A DNA stretch of 64,000 nt from Microbacterium enclense (GTDB taxonomy: Bacteria > Actinomycetota > Actinomycetes > Actinomycetales > Microbacteriaceae): NCBI GenBank assembly GCA_038182865.1, contig CP116226.1, forward strand, positions 3,968,001 to 4,032,000. The letters run 5' to 3'. Numbering within the stretch: the first letter of the stretch is position 1; the number at the start of each line of letters is the position of its first letter. The notes under the pieces were generated by a model, which did not search any database, was not told the origin of the DNA, and saw only the letters and a program-made list of their open reading frames with translations. Below, one piece after another: positions 7,785-16,347 of this stretch. The translations under genes and the position numbers were made by a program.

Positions 7785-8351
7785 TCATTCGAGCACTCCC
7801 GCCGCGCGAGCCGGTTCTGCGTAGGCGCGGGCAAGGCTCGCGACGGTGTCGTGCGCGTTCAGACCGCTGGGGTTCGGCAGCACCCACGTGGGGACCCCGG
7901 CGATCGCCTCCTCCTGGCAACCGGCGAGGGCCTTCGGCCGGTGGAAGCCCTCTCGGTAGGCGGTCAGCCCGACCACGGCGACCGCACGCGGACGCCAGAC
8001 CGCGACCCGCTCGCTCAGCGCGGCGGCACCCGCCCGCAGTTCTTCTCGGCTCACTTCGTCGGCTCGCGCGGTCGCTCGGGCGACGAGGTTGCTGACCCCG
8101 ATTCCCGCGTCGAGGATCAGTCGGCGGTCCGCCTCGGTCAGCGTCCCGGTGTAGTCCGGCAGCCGCGGAAGGATCCCGGCCTCCCCCAACGCCGGCCAGA
8201 ACCTGTTGCCCGGTCGGGAGAAAGGGGTGCCGGTCGCCGCCGTCCACAACCCGGGGTTGATGCCGACGAAGAGCAGCCGGACACCGGGTTCGACGAGGTC
8301 GGGGATCGTGGCATCCCGGAACGACTCGAGCTCAGCGCGCGTATATCCCAT
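7785..8351 (-). CDS. mug: G/U mismatch-specific DNA glycosylase
   Basis: 188 residues. The enzyme removes uracil, thymine or ethenocytosine mispaired with G, starting base-excision repair. The active site motif GINPG (residues 30-34) contains the catalytic Asn of the MUG/TDG family and leads into FSRPGNRFWPAL, the typical substrate-binding stretch. The second conserved loop, NPSGLNAH at 160-167, inserts into the helix. Length agrees with bacterial Mug. A CATAGT -10 box lies six bases before the ATG. It is divergent from the alpha/beta hydrolase. Confidence 0.92.
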   Translation of the reverse strand: MGYTRAELESFRDATIPDLVEPGVRLLFVGINPGLWTAATGTPFSRPGNRFWPALGEAGILPRLPDYTGTLTEADRRLILDAGIGVSNLVARATARADEVSREELRAGAAALSERVAVWRPRAVAVVGLTAYREGFHRPKALAGCQEEAIAGVPTWVLPNPSGLNAHDTVASLARAYAEPARAAGVLE

Positions 8352-8363
8352 GAGACCACTATG
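8351..8363 (-). promoter_or_regulatory. -10 box with leaderless start, mug
   Basis: CATAGT on the minus strand (8363-8358) is separated by six bases from the ATG at 8351; no Shine-Dalgarno sequence precedes it. Confidence 0.45.
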
Positions 8364-8408
8364 ACCACTACCCCGGTCCGATCCCGTGCATCTGCCAGGA
8401 TCGGAGGA

Positions 8409-9206
8409 ATGGATGCCGTGCCCGCGCTCACCGAGATCCCCGCACCGCAGTTCGTCATCGTCGGCGACAACGTGCGACTGGCGACGTACACGTGGGGCGA
8501 TCCCGACGCGGATGCCGTGCTGTGCGTGCACGGCTTCGGATCGAGCACACGAGACAACTGGGTCAACACCGGCTGGGTCCGTGACCTGCTGCGCGCGGGG
8601 TTCCGCGTCGTCGCGGTCGACCAGCGTGGCCACGGCGCGAGCGACAAGCCGCACGATGCCGCGTCGTACACGATGCCGACGCTCGTCGGCGACCTCGTCG
8701 CCGTGCTCGACACCTATCTCCTCGATGCGGTGCGCTACCTGGGCTACTCGCTCGGCGGACGCGTCGGCTGGCAGCTCGCGGTCGACGCGCCCGAGCACGT
8801 CGACAGGGCGGTGCTCGGTGGCATCCCGGACGGTCGGCCGCTGGCGCGGCTGAAGGTCGACCAGGCCCGGGCGTTCCTCGACCACGGGACCCCGGTGGAG
8901 GATGCCACGACCCTGCGCTACGTGTCCCTCGCCGAGCGTGTGCCCGGAAACGACCTGCGCGCGCTGGTGGCGATCGCGGAAGGGATGCGCCTGGGCGAGA
9001 CCGATCCCGACCCCGCGTCGCCGCCGCAGCAGCCCGTGCTCATCGCGACCGGCACCGAGGATCCCATCCACGACCAGTCGCAGCATCTCGCCTCGCTGCT
9101 GCCGCACGGGGAGTTCTCCGACATCCCCGGACGCCACCACGTCAACGCACCGGGCGCGCGGACGTTCCGTGAGGCGGGCGTGGAGTTCCTCTCGCGCGAC
9201 GCCTGA
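8409..9206 (+). CDS. Alpha/beta-hydrolase fold protein
   Basis: About 265 residues. The oxyanion motif VHGFGSS (residues ~38-44), the nucleophile elbow GYSLGG (Ser near 118) and the C-terminal His in GRHHVNA are all present, along with DQRGHGASDKP, giving a complete Ser-Asp-His hydrolase; the acid is probably the Asp of GTEDPIHD. Substrate is unknown. The start is uncertain: ATG 8409 has GGAGG immediately in front, GTG 8418 has the same GGAGG at ideal spacing, and ATG 8361 gives a 16-residue extension. It converges on the GT39 gene. Confidence 0.8.
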   Translation: MDAVPALTEIPAPQFVIVGDNVRLATYTWGDPDADAVLCVHGFGSSTRDNWVNTGWVRDLLRAGFRVVAVDQRGHGASDKPHDAASYTMPTLVGDLVAVLDTYLLDAVRYLGYSLGGRVGWQLAVDAPEHVDRAVLGGIPDGRPLARLKVDQARAFLDHGTPVEDATTLRYVSLAERVPGNDLRALVAIAEGMRLGETDPDPASPPQQPVLIATGTEDPIHDQSQHLASLLPHGEFSDIPGRHHVNAPGARTFREAGVEFLSRDA

Positions 9207-9232
9207 CGGCACCGCGGACACGGAGCCTCGCG

Positions 9233-9250
9233 ACAGGCTCAGCCGCAGTC
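9233..9250. terminator. Short hairpin between convergent genes
   Basis: GAGCCT-CGCGAC-AGGCTC forms a 6-bp stem that overlaps the final codons of the GT39 gene. It may terminate the hydrolase transcript, but the stem is short and lacks a T-run. Confidence 0.35.
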
Positions 9251-11254
9251 GTACACCGTGTCGGGCGCGGAGGAGTCGATTTCGCAGTTTTGCCCGACCC
9301 ACGAGCGGATCTGCGCCGAGGTCGTCTCCGTCGAGGCCGAACCGGCCGCACCGCCGCCGTCCCCGAAGGCTCCCGAACCGCGATCCTGGCCCGAGATGAC
9401 GTATCGCAGCTGCCCGGACTCGACCAGGTCGATGAACCCGTCGAGCGTGGGTACCGCGTCGGATCCGTTGAATCCGCCGATCGGAAGGATCGACGCCCCG
9501 TCCGAGGCGAGGATGAGCGACGCAGCGGACTGTGCCCCGAACGTGGCCGCGAGGTAGGTGGTACCCGTGTCGCGGGCCTGAAGCCATGCGACGAGGTCGG
9601 CGCTCGCCGTGCTCGCCCCCATCGCTCCTCCCCCACCGAAGCCCCGGGCACCGCCACCCCGCGGGGCTGTACCGGTACCGCCGGTCGCCGGTCCACCCTG
9701 CGCGGACGAGCCACCGGACCCACCCGGGCCGGAGCCCTGCCCACCCGTCCCGGGGAACTGGCCACCGGGGGCTGTCCCGGAGCCTCGCCCGTCGACGCCG
9801 CCGGGGCCTCGCATCCCGGCGCCCCCGAAGCCCCCCGCCGACATCTCCGAGACACCACCGGCGACGGGGTTGATCGAGTTCGGGTGGGCGATCGTCACCG
9901 CCGACCACACCGCCGGGGTGAGCAGCAAACCGACGACCGTCGCGGCGACGGTGACCAGGCGCGCACGATGCCGCGAGATCAGCACGCCGATCGCGACAGC
10001 GGCGACGACCGCCTGCGCGAGGGACACGGGGATGCTGTACCCCCCGACCGAGAAACCGATGACCACGGCGGTCACCGCGGCGACCCCGATGATCGCGACC
10101 TGCGGCCAGGTCTTCCCGTCGCGGTGGGAGATCGCGAGAGCCGTGCCCACGACGAGGGCGAGCGGGACGGCGAGAGCCGCCGTGTAGAACTGGTGCATCC
10201 CCGACACCGCGGAGAACATGGCGACGAACGTCGCCGTCCACACCGTCAGCAGCAGCGTGATCGGGCGGGGAAGCCGCGACATCCAGAGGACGACGATGCC
10301 GACGGCAGCGGCGGGCAGGAGCCAGGCGATCTGTCCCGCCAGCTCCGCGTTGAACAGGCGCAGCACGCCGGGGTCGCCGGAGAACGGCGGGGTGAACGAC
10401 TCGTACGCGCTGCTGTCGGCGGTGGCCGCGAACCGGCCCAGACCGTTGTAGCCGAAGACCATCTCCCAGGGGTTGTCGGCGATCGTGCTGCCGATGTAGG
10501 GCCGACTCCCCGAGGGGATGAGGGCGACGATCGCGACCCACCAGAGGGAGCCGACGGCACTCACCGCGGCCGCGACGGCCAGGTGCAGAACGCGCCGGGC
10601 CCACGACTGCCGCGTGCACAGGTAGGCGGCGGCGAGAGCCGGCCAGACCGCCCACGCTTCGAGCATGTAGAACTGGAACGACAACCCGATGAACGCCCCC
10701 GCCACGACGAGCCACCCGGGACTGCGCTCCTGGACCGCCCGCACGGACGCCCACGCGGTGAGGGCGAGACCGAGCACGAAGAAGGACTCGGGCTGGTTCG
10801 ACCTCGACACGGCCACGAGGATCGGGGTGACGGCGACGATCACCCCCGCGAGGAGCCCCGCGCGCTCTCCCGCCAGCCGTCGACCGGCCACGGCCGTGAC
10901 CAGGGCGGCGGCGGTGGCGGCGAGGGCGTTCGGGAGGATCACCGTCCACGCCGAGTAGCCGAAGACCCGGACGAAGAGCGCGGGGACCCAGAAGGAACCG
11001 GGGATCTTGTCGAGCGTGACGGTGCCGGCGGGGTCCACCGCGCCGAAGAAGAAGTTCGACCAGGAGCGGCTCATCGACAGGGCGATCGACGCGTAGTACT
11101 CGGAGGGCGCCCCCGCCCACACCTGCCAGCCGGTGAGCACCAGGGCGAGGGCGCCGATCGCGACGAGCCCTGCTCCCCAGAGCCGCGGACGGAACCGAGC
11201 CGCCCCCGTGGTGTCACGAGCGACGGGAAGGGTCGGGGCGAGGGTGGCGGTCAT
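9239..11254 (-). CDS. GT39/ArnT-like polytopic glycosyltransferase
   Basis: 671 residues, with about eleven membrane helices. The first extracytoplasmic loop carries SEYYASIALSMSRSWSNFFFGAVDPAGTVTLDKIPG, containing the acidic residue and DKIPG signature of PMT_2/ArnT-type transferases that use polyprenyl-phosphate sugars on the outer face of the membrane. Residues ~450-560 form a Gly/Ala-rich, low-complexity stretch (GGFGGAGMRGPGG, GPGGSGGSSAQGG), followed by a soluble domain with FGAQSAASLILASDGASILPIGGFNG, which is typical of this actinobacterial subfamily. The acceptor (protein or cell wall glycan) is unknown. TACGAT six bases before the ATG indicates a leaderless start. Confidence 0.85.
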   Translation of the reverse strand: MTATLAPTLPVARDTTGAARFRPRLWGAGLVAIGALALVLTGWQVWAGAPSEYYASIALSMSRSWSNFFFGAVDPAGTVTLDKIPGSFWVPALFVRVFGYSAWTVILPNALAATAAALVTAVAGRRLAGERAGLLAGVIVAVTPILVAVSRSNQPESFFVLGLALTAWASVRAVQERSPGWLVVAGAFIGLSFQFYMLEAWAVWPALAAAYLCTRQSWARRVLHLAVAAAVSAVGSLWWVAIVALIPSGSRPYIGSTIADNPWEMVFGYNGLGRFAATADSSAYESFTPPFSGDPGVLRLFNAELAGQIAWLLPAAAVGIVVLWMSRLPRPITLLLTVWTATFVAMFSAVSGMHQFYTAALAVPLALVVGTALAISHRDGKTWPQVAIIGVAAVTAVVIGFSVGGYSIPVSLAQAVVAAVAIGVLISRHRARLVTVAATVVGLLLTPAVWSAVTIAHPNSINPVAGGVSEMSAGGFGGAGMRGPGGVDGRGSGTAPGGQFPGTGGQGSGPGGSGGSSAQGGPATGGTGTAPRGGGARGFGGGGAMGASTASADLVAWLQARDTGTTYLAATFGAQSAASLILASDGASILPIGGFNGSDAVPTLDGFIDLVESGQLRYVISGQDRGSGAFGDGGGAAGSASTETTSAQIRSWVGQNCEIDSSAPDTVYDCG

Positions 11255-11266
11255 GCCCGGATCGTA
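11254..11266 (-). promoter_or_regulatory. -10 box with leaderless start, GT39 gene
   Basis: TACGAT (minus strand, 11266-11261) lies six bases before the ATG at 11254. Confidence 0.55.
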
Positions 11267-11371
11267 GGCACCCGTCCACTACAGCAGGCTTCACCGAAGC
11301 TATGAGCGAGGCGTGGATCGGACTCGCGGCCCACCCTCGGGGCCTCTCCGAGGCGCCGTCTGGAAGAAGCG

Positions 11372-13045
11372 TCAGGATGCCGCGACCGCGAGCTTCGGCG
11401 AGGAGGGCGCGCGCGTCGCGGTGGCCTGGAGGCCGACACGGACGGTCTGACCGGGCGAGAGCGCGGCGGCCCAGTCGGTACCCCGACACGTCACCGTCGT
11501 GCCGGAGAGGCTGCAGGTCATTCCCCAGGCGTTCGAGACCGCGGTCGTTCCCGAAGCGTCGAACGAGACCTGCCACCGCGAGACCGTGCCCGTCGCGGTC
11601 ACCTCGACCTCGGCGACGTAGCCCTCGCCCCACGCGCTCTGCGGAATCCACGTCGCGGTGATTCCCGCGGGCTTCGGACTCGTCGTGGGTTTCGGGCTCG
11701 CGGTCGGGCTCGACGTGGGCTTCGGACTTGTCGTGGGTTTCGGGCTCGCCGTGGGCTTCGGGCTCGACGTGGGTTTCGGGCTCGACGTCGGCTTCGGACT
11801 CGACGAGGGACTCGCCGTGGGCTTCGGACTCGTCGTCGGCTTCGGGCTCGTCGTCGGCTTCGGGCTCGTCGTCGGCTTCGGCGTGGGAGCCGCCACCGGC
11901 GTGAGGATGGGGCGCAGCGCCGCGAGCTTCGCCGTCTGCGGGGTCCGCCAGTCATCGGCGACGAGCCCGCCGGTGTCACCGCTGTTGGGGTTGAACGACC
12001 AGTATGCGTAGCTGATCTTCGTCTTGGACAGGTAGGCGACGAGAGTCTTCAGCCAGGCGCGGTCGCTGTCGGTCTCGAGCTTCGTGCCGAACTCCCCCAG
12101 CAGCACGGGGGCGATGTTCTCGCGGGCCAGGTACCCCCAGTTGGCATCCCAGACCCCCTCGAGGTTCGCGGGATAGTTCCCGGCCGAGAACCAGGGCTGT
12201 GCATAGACGGTGGACGGATAGTCGTGCGGTGAGTAGACCACGCGGTTCTTCACCGACAGGCTGATCGGGGCGGACCGGGCGTCCTTCAGACCACCGCCCC
12301 ACCACGTGGTCGAACCGTCGCCCTGTCGCTCGATGCCTTCGACGACGATGAGCAGCTTGGGGTTGACCGACAGCACCGCATTGCCGGCGCGGGTCGCCGC
12401 GGCGCGCCAGTCACGCGACGAGTCGCCGCACCCCCAGCAGGCGGGCCCGTGGGGCTCGTTGTGCAGGTCGACACCGATGACGGCCGGCTCGTTCTTGTAA
12501 CGGGCCGCGAGCATCTTCCAATCGTCGATCCACCGCTGCTCGCTGTACCGAGCGGTGTACCACAGCTCACTCTGCGCGGCGGAGTCGGGGCGGTGCCGGT
12601 CAAGGATGACAGACAGGCCGTGGGCTTTGGCTCGCGCGATGACCGTGTCCATCAGCTTCAGCGGCGTGAGCGAGACCAGTCCGGGGTTGACCGCGGCGTT
12701 GATCGAGTTGGACGTCTTCGCCGCCAGGCACTCGTTCGAGAACGGCAACCGGAGGGCGTTGAAACCCATCGACGCGATGGCATCCAGCCCCTCGTCGAGC
12801 GAGATCGACCAGAGCCCGTGCGGGGCGCAGTTTGAGGTCTCCATACCGAACCAGGCGGCGGCCTTGATCGTGTAGGGCGACCCGGATGCCGTGACGATGC
12901 TCGCACCCTTGGTCGAGAGCCACCCCGGCACCGACGCCGCGGTCGCCGCGGGCACGACCGCTCCGGCGATCATGGCCGTCGCCGCCACCGCGGCGGTCGC
13001 CAGGCGCGCGCCGGCGCGCCACCACCGCATCGTTCGTTTGTGCAC
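11372..13045 (-). CDS. Secreted GH5 endoglucanase (cellulase) with C-terminal CBM2-like domain
   Basis: 557 residues from a GTG at 13045 behind GGCGGGG. A signal peptide (basic MRWWRAG region, hydrophobic core, cleavage near AATAA) directs secretion. The GH5 catalytic barrel holds the acid/base Glu in HNEPHG (~197) and the nucleophile Glu in LLGEFGTK (~317); PFSNECL and YSPHDYP are further family blocks. A Pro-Thr-Ser linker of repeated SPKPT units spans ~385-461. The C-terminal ~95 residues (SAWGEGYVAEVEVTATG...WQVSFD...NAWG) match a family 2 carbohydrate-binding module, which anchors the enzyme to cellulose. It ends 330 bases from the GT39 start and shows normal host codon use. Confidence 0.93.
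   Translation of the reverse strand: MHKRTMRWWRAGARLATAAVAATAMIAGAVVPAATAASVPGWLSTKGASIVTASGSPYTIKAAAWFGMETSNCAPHGLWSISLDEGLDAIASMGFNALRLPFSNECLAAKTSNSINAAVNPGLVSLTPLKLMDTVIARAKAHGLSVILDRHRPDSAAQSELWYTARYSEQRWIDDWKMLAARYKNEPAVIGVDLHNEPHGPACWGCGDSSRDWRAAATRAGNAVLSVNPKLLIVVEGIERQGDGSTTWWGGGLKDARSAPISLSVKNRVVYSPHDYPSTVYAQPWFSAGNYPANLEGVWDANWGYLARENIAPVLLGEFGTKLETDSDRAWLKTLVAYLSKTKISYAYWSFNPNSGDTGGLVADDWRTPQTAKLAALRPILTPVAAPTPKPTTSPKPTTSPKPTTSPKPTASPSSSPKPTSSPKPTSSPKPTASPKPTTSPKPTSSPTASPKPTTSPKPAGITATWIPQSAWGEGYVAEVEVTATGTVSRWQVSFDASGTTAVSNAWGMTCSLSGTTVTCRGTDWAAALSPGQTVRVGLQATATRAPSSPKLAVAAS
11660..11895 (-). repeat. In-frame tandem repeat coding the SPKPT linker of the cellulase
   Basis: Fifteen-base units coding SPKP(T/A)(T/S/A) are repeated about 13 times in tandem with synonymous and conservative variation. 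The tract encodes the flexible, probably O-glycosylated linker between the catalytic and binding domains. Confidence 0.8.
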
Positions 13046-13096
13046 CCGGCCCCCGCCTTTCCGGCACATCTTATGTCGCCGCGGACAGGGGCGGGG

Positions 13097-14743
13097 TCAC
13101 GGACGCCGAAGGGATGCCGCAGGTCCCGCGTGCGCACGATGGATCGCGAGCGCGAGGTGCAGCGCCGAGAGCACCTCACCGTCATCGAGCCGGACGCCGA
13201 GCGCCTCCTCGAGTGCATCCAATCGTTGGTAGAACACCGACCGCGATACATGCGCCGCCGCGGCAGCGGCGGTGCGATTGCCCGGATGCGCCACCACCGC
13301 GGCGAGGGCGTCGAGGAGATCGTCGCGCCGCGCGGGCGGAGCCTGGAGAACGGGCGCGAGCATCGACTCGGCATGGGCGAGGAGCCGGTGATCACCGCGC
13401 AATGCGGCGACGAAGCGGCGCAAGGGATGGCGCCGCACCCACATCACGCCCGACTCCCCCACCTCACCGGTCTCGGCGAGGTCGAGCGCTTCCCGTGCGG
13501 AGTCGAGGGTGTGGCCGAGCATCGTGTCCGCCGCCGTCGGGTCCACGCGCGGCCCCACCACCAGGCGGGCACGTCGGCCCCCCGCGCGGAGCACGGAGAG
13601 GAAGCGGTCGACTGTGGCTCCCGCGAACGTCGTGGTCGACGGGAGAGCCAGGAGCACCGGCATCCACCCCTCCGCCGGTTCGTCGGGGCGGCGGGTCGTC
13701 CCGCACAGCGCGCGTCCCCCGGCATCGACGGCGGCGGCCTCGACCTCCGCCGCCCCGGCCGCATCGACCGCGAGCCCCAGCACGGCGACGCCCTGGGAGA
13801 AGAGCCCCGCGGCGTCGAGGCGCGCGGCCGCCTCGGGGAGAGAGGCGAACCGGCCGGCGAGCAGCGCGTCGACGAGCCGGCGACGCCCCAGGTGCGACCA
13901 GTCCTCCCCATCGGCGTCGGCCAGGCGCCCGAGCGCGAGCGCCGTCGCCGCCTGCTCGAGCACGGCGACGCGTCCGGCGGGGTGCGCAGGACCGGCGAGG
14001 GCGACCAGCGATCCCCACCGCGTCCCGCGCGCTTGGACGGGCACGACCGACCGGGACTCGTCGGCCTCGCGACCGGACCGCCGGGAGCGTTCCGCCCAGC
14101 GCTCGAGCACGGTGTGATCGGCATCGGCGAGATCGGCCACGATCACCTCATGGGCGAGGGACTCCAGGATCACCGGGGCGCGCAACGTGCGTGCGAGGCG
14201 CTCCACCACGTAGTCGGCGGGAGCGCCCCGCAGCGCAAGCTCCATGAAGAGCGTTCGCACCTCGTCCCGGGCCCGCAGTGCCGTCGTCTGATCGTCGATG
14301 ATGCGTCGGTGCACCTGCTCGGTCACGGTGACGAACTTGACTTCGCGGTGCAGGGCGATGAGCGCGAGTCCGGCGGATCGCGCGGCATCGACGACCACGG
14401 CGGGGACATACCGGTAGTGCGCACCGAGCTCGATCACGACGCCCACGAGCCCCGCGGCGGCGAAGTCGGCGATGAGGGCTCTCAGCTCTTCGGGGTGCTC
14501 GGGCCACGCGGAGGCGGTGGTGAGCAGGAGCTCTCCTCCGTCGAGGAGACGAGCGACCCCCGGGCTGTCGGACACGTGCACCCAGCGCACGGGCTCATCG
14601 AGGGCATGCGTGCCGGCGAGGACCTCCGGCATCCCCACGATCAGGGCCGGGACCGCGAGTGCCTCTCCGAGGGTGGGCAGTCCCGGTTCGACAGCGTCCG
14701 GACGATCTGTCCGGGTCTGGGCCGATTCGCGACGATCAGACAC
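13097..14743 (-). CDS. PucR-family transcriptional regulator
   Basis: 548 residues. The N-terminal ~130 residues form a PucR/purine-catabolism-regulator domain (LTTASAWPEHPEELRALI, GVVIELGAHYRYVP). A central GGDEF-like/GAF-like region follows, and the C-terminus (AVVAHPGNRTAAAAAAHVSRSVFYQRLDALEEALG) is the HTH_30 DNA-binding domain. The GTG at 14743 is preferred because GGGGGAG lies at proper spacing; the GTG six bases upstream abuts it. It is divergent from the semialdehyde dehydrogenase operon over a 96-bp shared control region and is the likely regulator of that operon, responding to a nitrogen compound or its breakdown product. Confidence 0.88.
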   Translation of the reverse strand: MSDRRESAQTRTDRPDAVEPGLPTLGEALAVPALIVGMPEVLAGTHALDEPVRWVHVSDSPGVARLLDGGELLLTTASAWPEHPEELRALIADFAAAGLVGVVIELGAHYRYVPAVVVDAARSAGLALIALHREVKFVTVTEQVHRRIIDDQTTALRARDEVRTLFMELALRGAPADYVVERLARTLRAPVILESLAHEVIVADLADADHTVLERWAERSRRSGREADESRSVVPVQARGTRWGSLVALAGPAHPAGRVAVLEQAATALALGRLADADGEDWSHLGRRRLVDALLAGRFASLPEAAARLDAAGLFSQGVAVLGLAVDAAGAAEVEAAAVDAGGRALCGTTRRPDEPAEGWMPVLLALPSTTTFAGATVDRFLSVLRAGGRRARLVVGPRVDPTAADTMLGHTLDSAREALDLAETGEVGESGVMWVRRHPLRRFVAALRGDHRLLAHAESMLAPVLQAPPARRDDLLDALAAVVAHPGNRTAAAAAAHVSRSVFYQRLDALEEALGVRLDDGEVLSALHLALAIHRAHAGPAASLRRP

Positions 14744-14839
14744 GTGCACTCCCCCCTATAAACCCGAAGAATCAATCCCATACACCTTAGTGCGCGCCCG
14801 GTCGGAGTGTCCGGTCGCCCCCAGCCGAGGAGGACTCGC
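14744..14839. promoter_or_regulatory. Shared divergent control region of pucR-type gene and mmsA operon
   Basis: This 96-bp gap holds an AT-rich core (CTATAAACCCGAAGAATCAA, then CATACACCTTAG) unusual for this DNA and ribosome sites for both genes (GGGGGAG on minus, GAGGAGG on plus). It probably contains the promoters and the PucR operator. Confidence 0.5.
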
Positions 14840-16327
14840 ATGCCCCTGATCCGCCATCACATCGCCGGCACCGAGCACGGCAGCGACGCGCGCACCGGAG
14901 ACGTCTTCGACCCGGCGACGGGTCGGGTGCAGGCGCAGGTCGCCTTCGCCACGGCATCCGAGGTCGACGAGGCGATCGCCGCGGCCGCCGCCGCGCTCCC
15001 CGGCTGGCGGGCCACGAGCCTCATCAAGCGCGCCGACGTCTTCTTCCGCCTCCGCCACCTCCTCGTGGAGCGCACCGACGAGCTCGCCGCGATCATCACG
15101 GCCGAGCACGGCAAGGTGATCTCGGATGCCAAGGGCGAGATCAGCCGCGGCATCGAGAACGTCGAGTTCGCCGCGGGCCTGGTTCACCTTCTGAAGGGGG
15201 AGCACGCCGAGCAGGTCAGCCGCGGGGTCGACGTGCACTCGGTCAAGCAGCCCGTCGGCGTGGTCGCGGCCATCACCCCCTTCAACTTCCCGGTCATGGT
15301 GCCGCTGTGGATGACGGCCTCCGCCATCGCCTGCGGCAACACGGTCGTGCTCAAGCCGAGCGAGAAGGACCCCTCGGCGGCGCTCTTCCTCGCAAAGCTG
15401 TACGAGGAGGCGGGGCTCCCCGTCGGCGTACTGAACGTCGTCCACGGCGACAAGGTCGCCGTCGACGCGCTGCTCGACTCCCCCGCGGTGCGCGCGGTGA
15501 GCTTCGTCGGCTCCACGCCGATCGCGAAGACGATCTACGCGCGCGCGGCCGAGAACGGCAAGCGCGTGCAGGCCCTCGGTGGTGCGAAGAACCACATGGT
15601 CGTCATGCCCGACGCCGACCTCGACTCCGCAGCCGACGCCGCCGTATCGGCCGCCTACGGCTCAGCCGGCGAGCGCTGCATGGCTGTGTCGGTGCTCGTC
15701 GCGGTCGGAGACGAGGTGGCCGACGCCCTCGTCGAGAAGGTCTCTTCGCGCATCTCGGGCCTCACCATCGGTCCCGGAACGGATGCCGCGAGCGAGATGG
15801 GTCCGCTCATCACCCGCGAGCATCGCGACAAGGTCGCCTCCTACGTCACCGGTGCTGCCGCCGAGGGCGCCGAGGTGGTCGTCGACGGCACGGCACAGCA
15901 GTTCGATGGCGACGGCTTCTTCGTCGGCGTCTCGCTGGTCGACCGCGTGGCCCCGGGAATGAAGGTGTACGACGACGAGATCTTCGGCCCCGTGCTCTCG
16001 GTCGTGCGCGTGCAGAGCTACGACGAGGCCGTCGCCCTCATCAACGCGAGCCCCTATGCCAACGGCACCGCGGTGTTCACGCGCGACGGCGGCACGGCCC
16101 GGCAGTTCGAGTTCGACATCGAGGTGGGTATGGTCGGCGTCAACGTGCCGATCCCGGTGCCGGTGGGCGCGTTCTCGTTCGGTGGCTGGCGCAACTCGCT
16201 CTTCGGCGACTCGCACATCTACGGCCCCGAGTCGATCCACTTCTACACGCGCAGCAAGGTCGTCACCACCCGCTGGCCCGACCCCAGCGAGAGCCAGATC
16301 AGCCTCGGCTTCCCCAGCAACCACTGA
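14840..16327 (+). CDS. mmsA: CoA-acylating methylmalonate/malonate-semialdehyde dehydrogenase
   Basis: 495 residues starting MPLIRHHIAG behind a perfect GAGGAGG site. This ALDH subfamily converts (methyl)malonate semialdehyde with CoA and NAD+ to propionyl- or acetyl-CoA. The catalytic Cys is in GSAGERCMAVSV (~280). The usual general-base Glu of ALDHs is replaced in QALGGAKNHMVVMPDADL, a hallmark of the CoA-dependent MMSDH group that distinguishes it from ordinary aldehyde dehydrogenases. It is the first gene of a three-gene operon with an omega-type aminotransferase and a second ALDH, suggesting degradation of beta-alanine, beta-aminoisobutyrate, valine or similar substrates. Confidence 0.9.
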   Translation: MPLIRHHIAGTEHGSDARTGDVFDPATGRVQAQVAFATASEVDEAIAAAAAALPGWRATSLIKRADVFFRLRHLLVERTDELAAIITAEHGKVISDAKGEISRGIENVEFAAGLVHLLKGEHAEQVSRGVDVHSVKQPVGVVAAITPFNFPVMVPLWMTASAIACGNTVVLKPSEKDPSAALFLAKLYEEAGLPVGVLNVVHGDKVAVDALLDSPAVRAVSFVGSTPIAKTIYARAAENGKRVQALGGAKNHMVVMPDADLDSAADAAVSAAYGSAGERCMAVSVLVAVGDEVADALVEKVSSRISGLTIGPGTDAASEMGPLITREHRDKVASYVTGAAAEGAEVVVDGTAQQFDGDGFFVGVSLVDRVAPGMKVYDDEIFGPVLSVVRVQSYDEAVALINASPYANGTAVFTRDGGTARQFEFDIEVGMVGVNVPIPVPVGAFSFGGWRNSLFGDSHIYGPESIHFYTRSKVVTTRWPDPSESQISLGFPSNH

Positions 16328-16347
16328 GAACCGGAAAGGGAACCACC

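Noticed and set aside
7785..11120. Very long open frame on the minus strand covering several genes
   Set aside because: Only its last 188 codons (mug) are real; the rest is antisense or out-of-frame to the hydrolase and GT39 genes, a common effect of high GC content.
11660..11895. CRISPR-like array
   Set aside because: The repeats are 15-bp, contiguous and in frame, coding a Pro-Thr-Ser linker; there are no unique spacers.
13040..14761. Long plus-strand frame opposite the PucR gene
   Set aside because: Composition is Arg/His/Gly-rich and typical of antisense frames; the minus-strand frame has recognisable PucR and HTH_30 domains.
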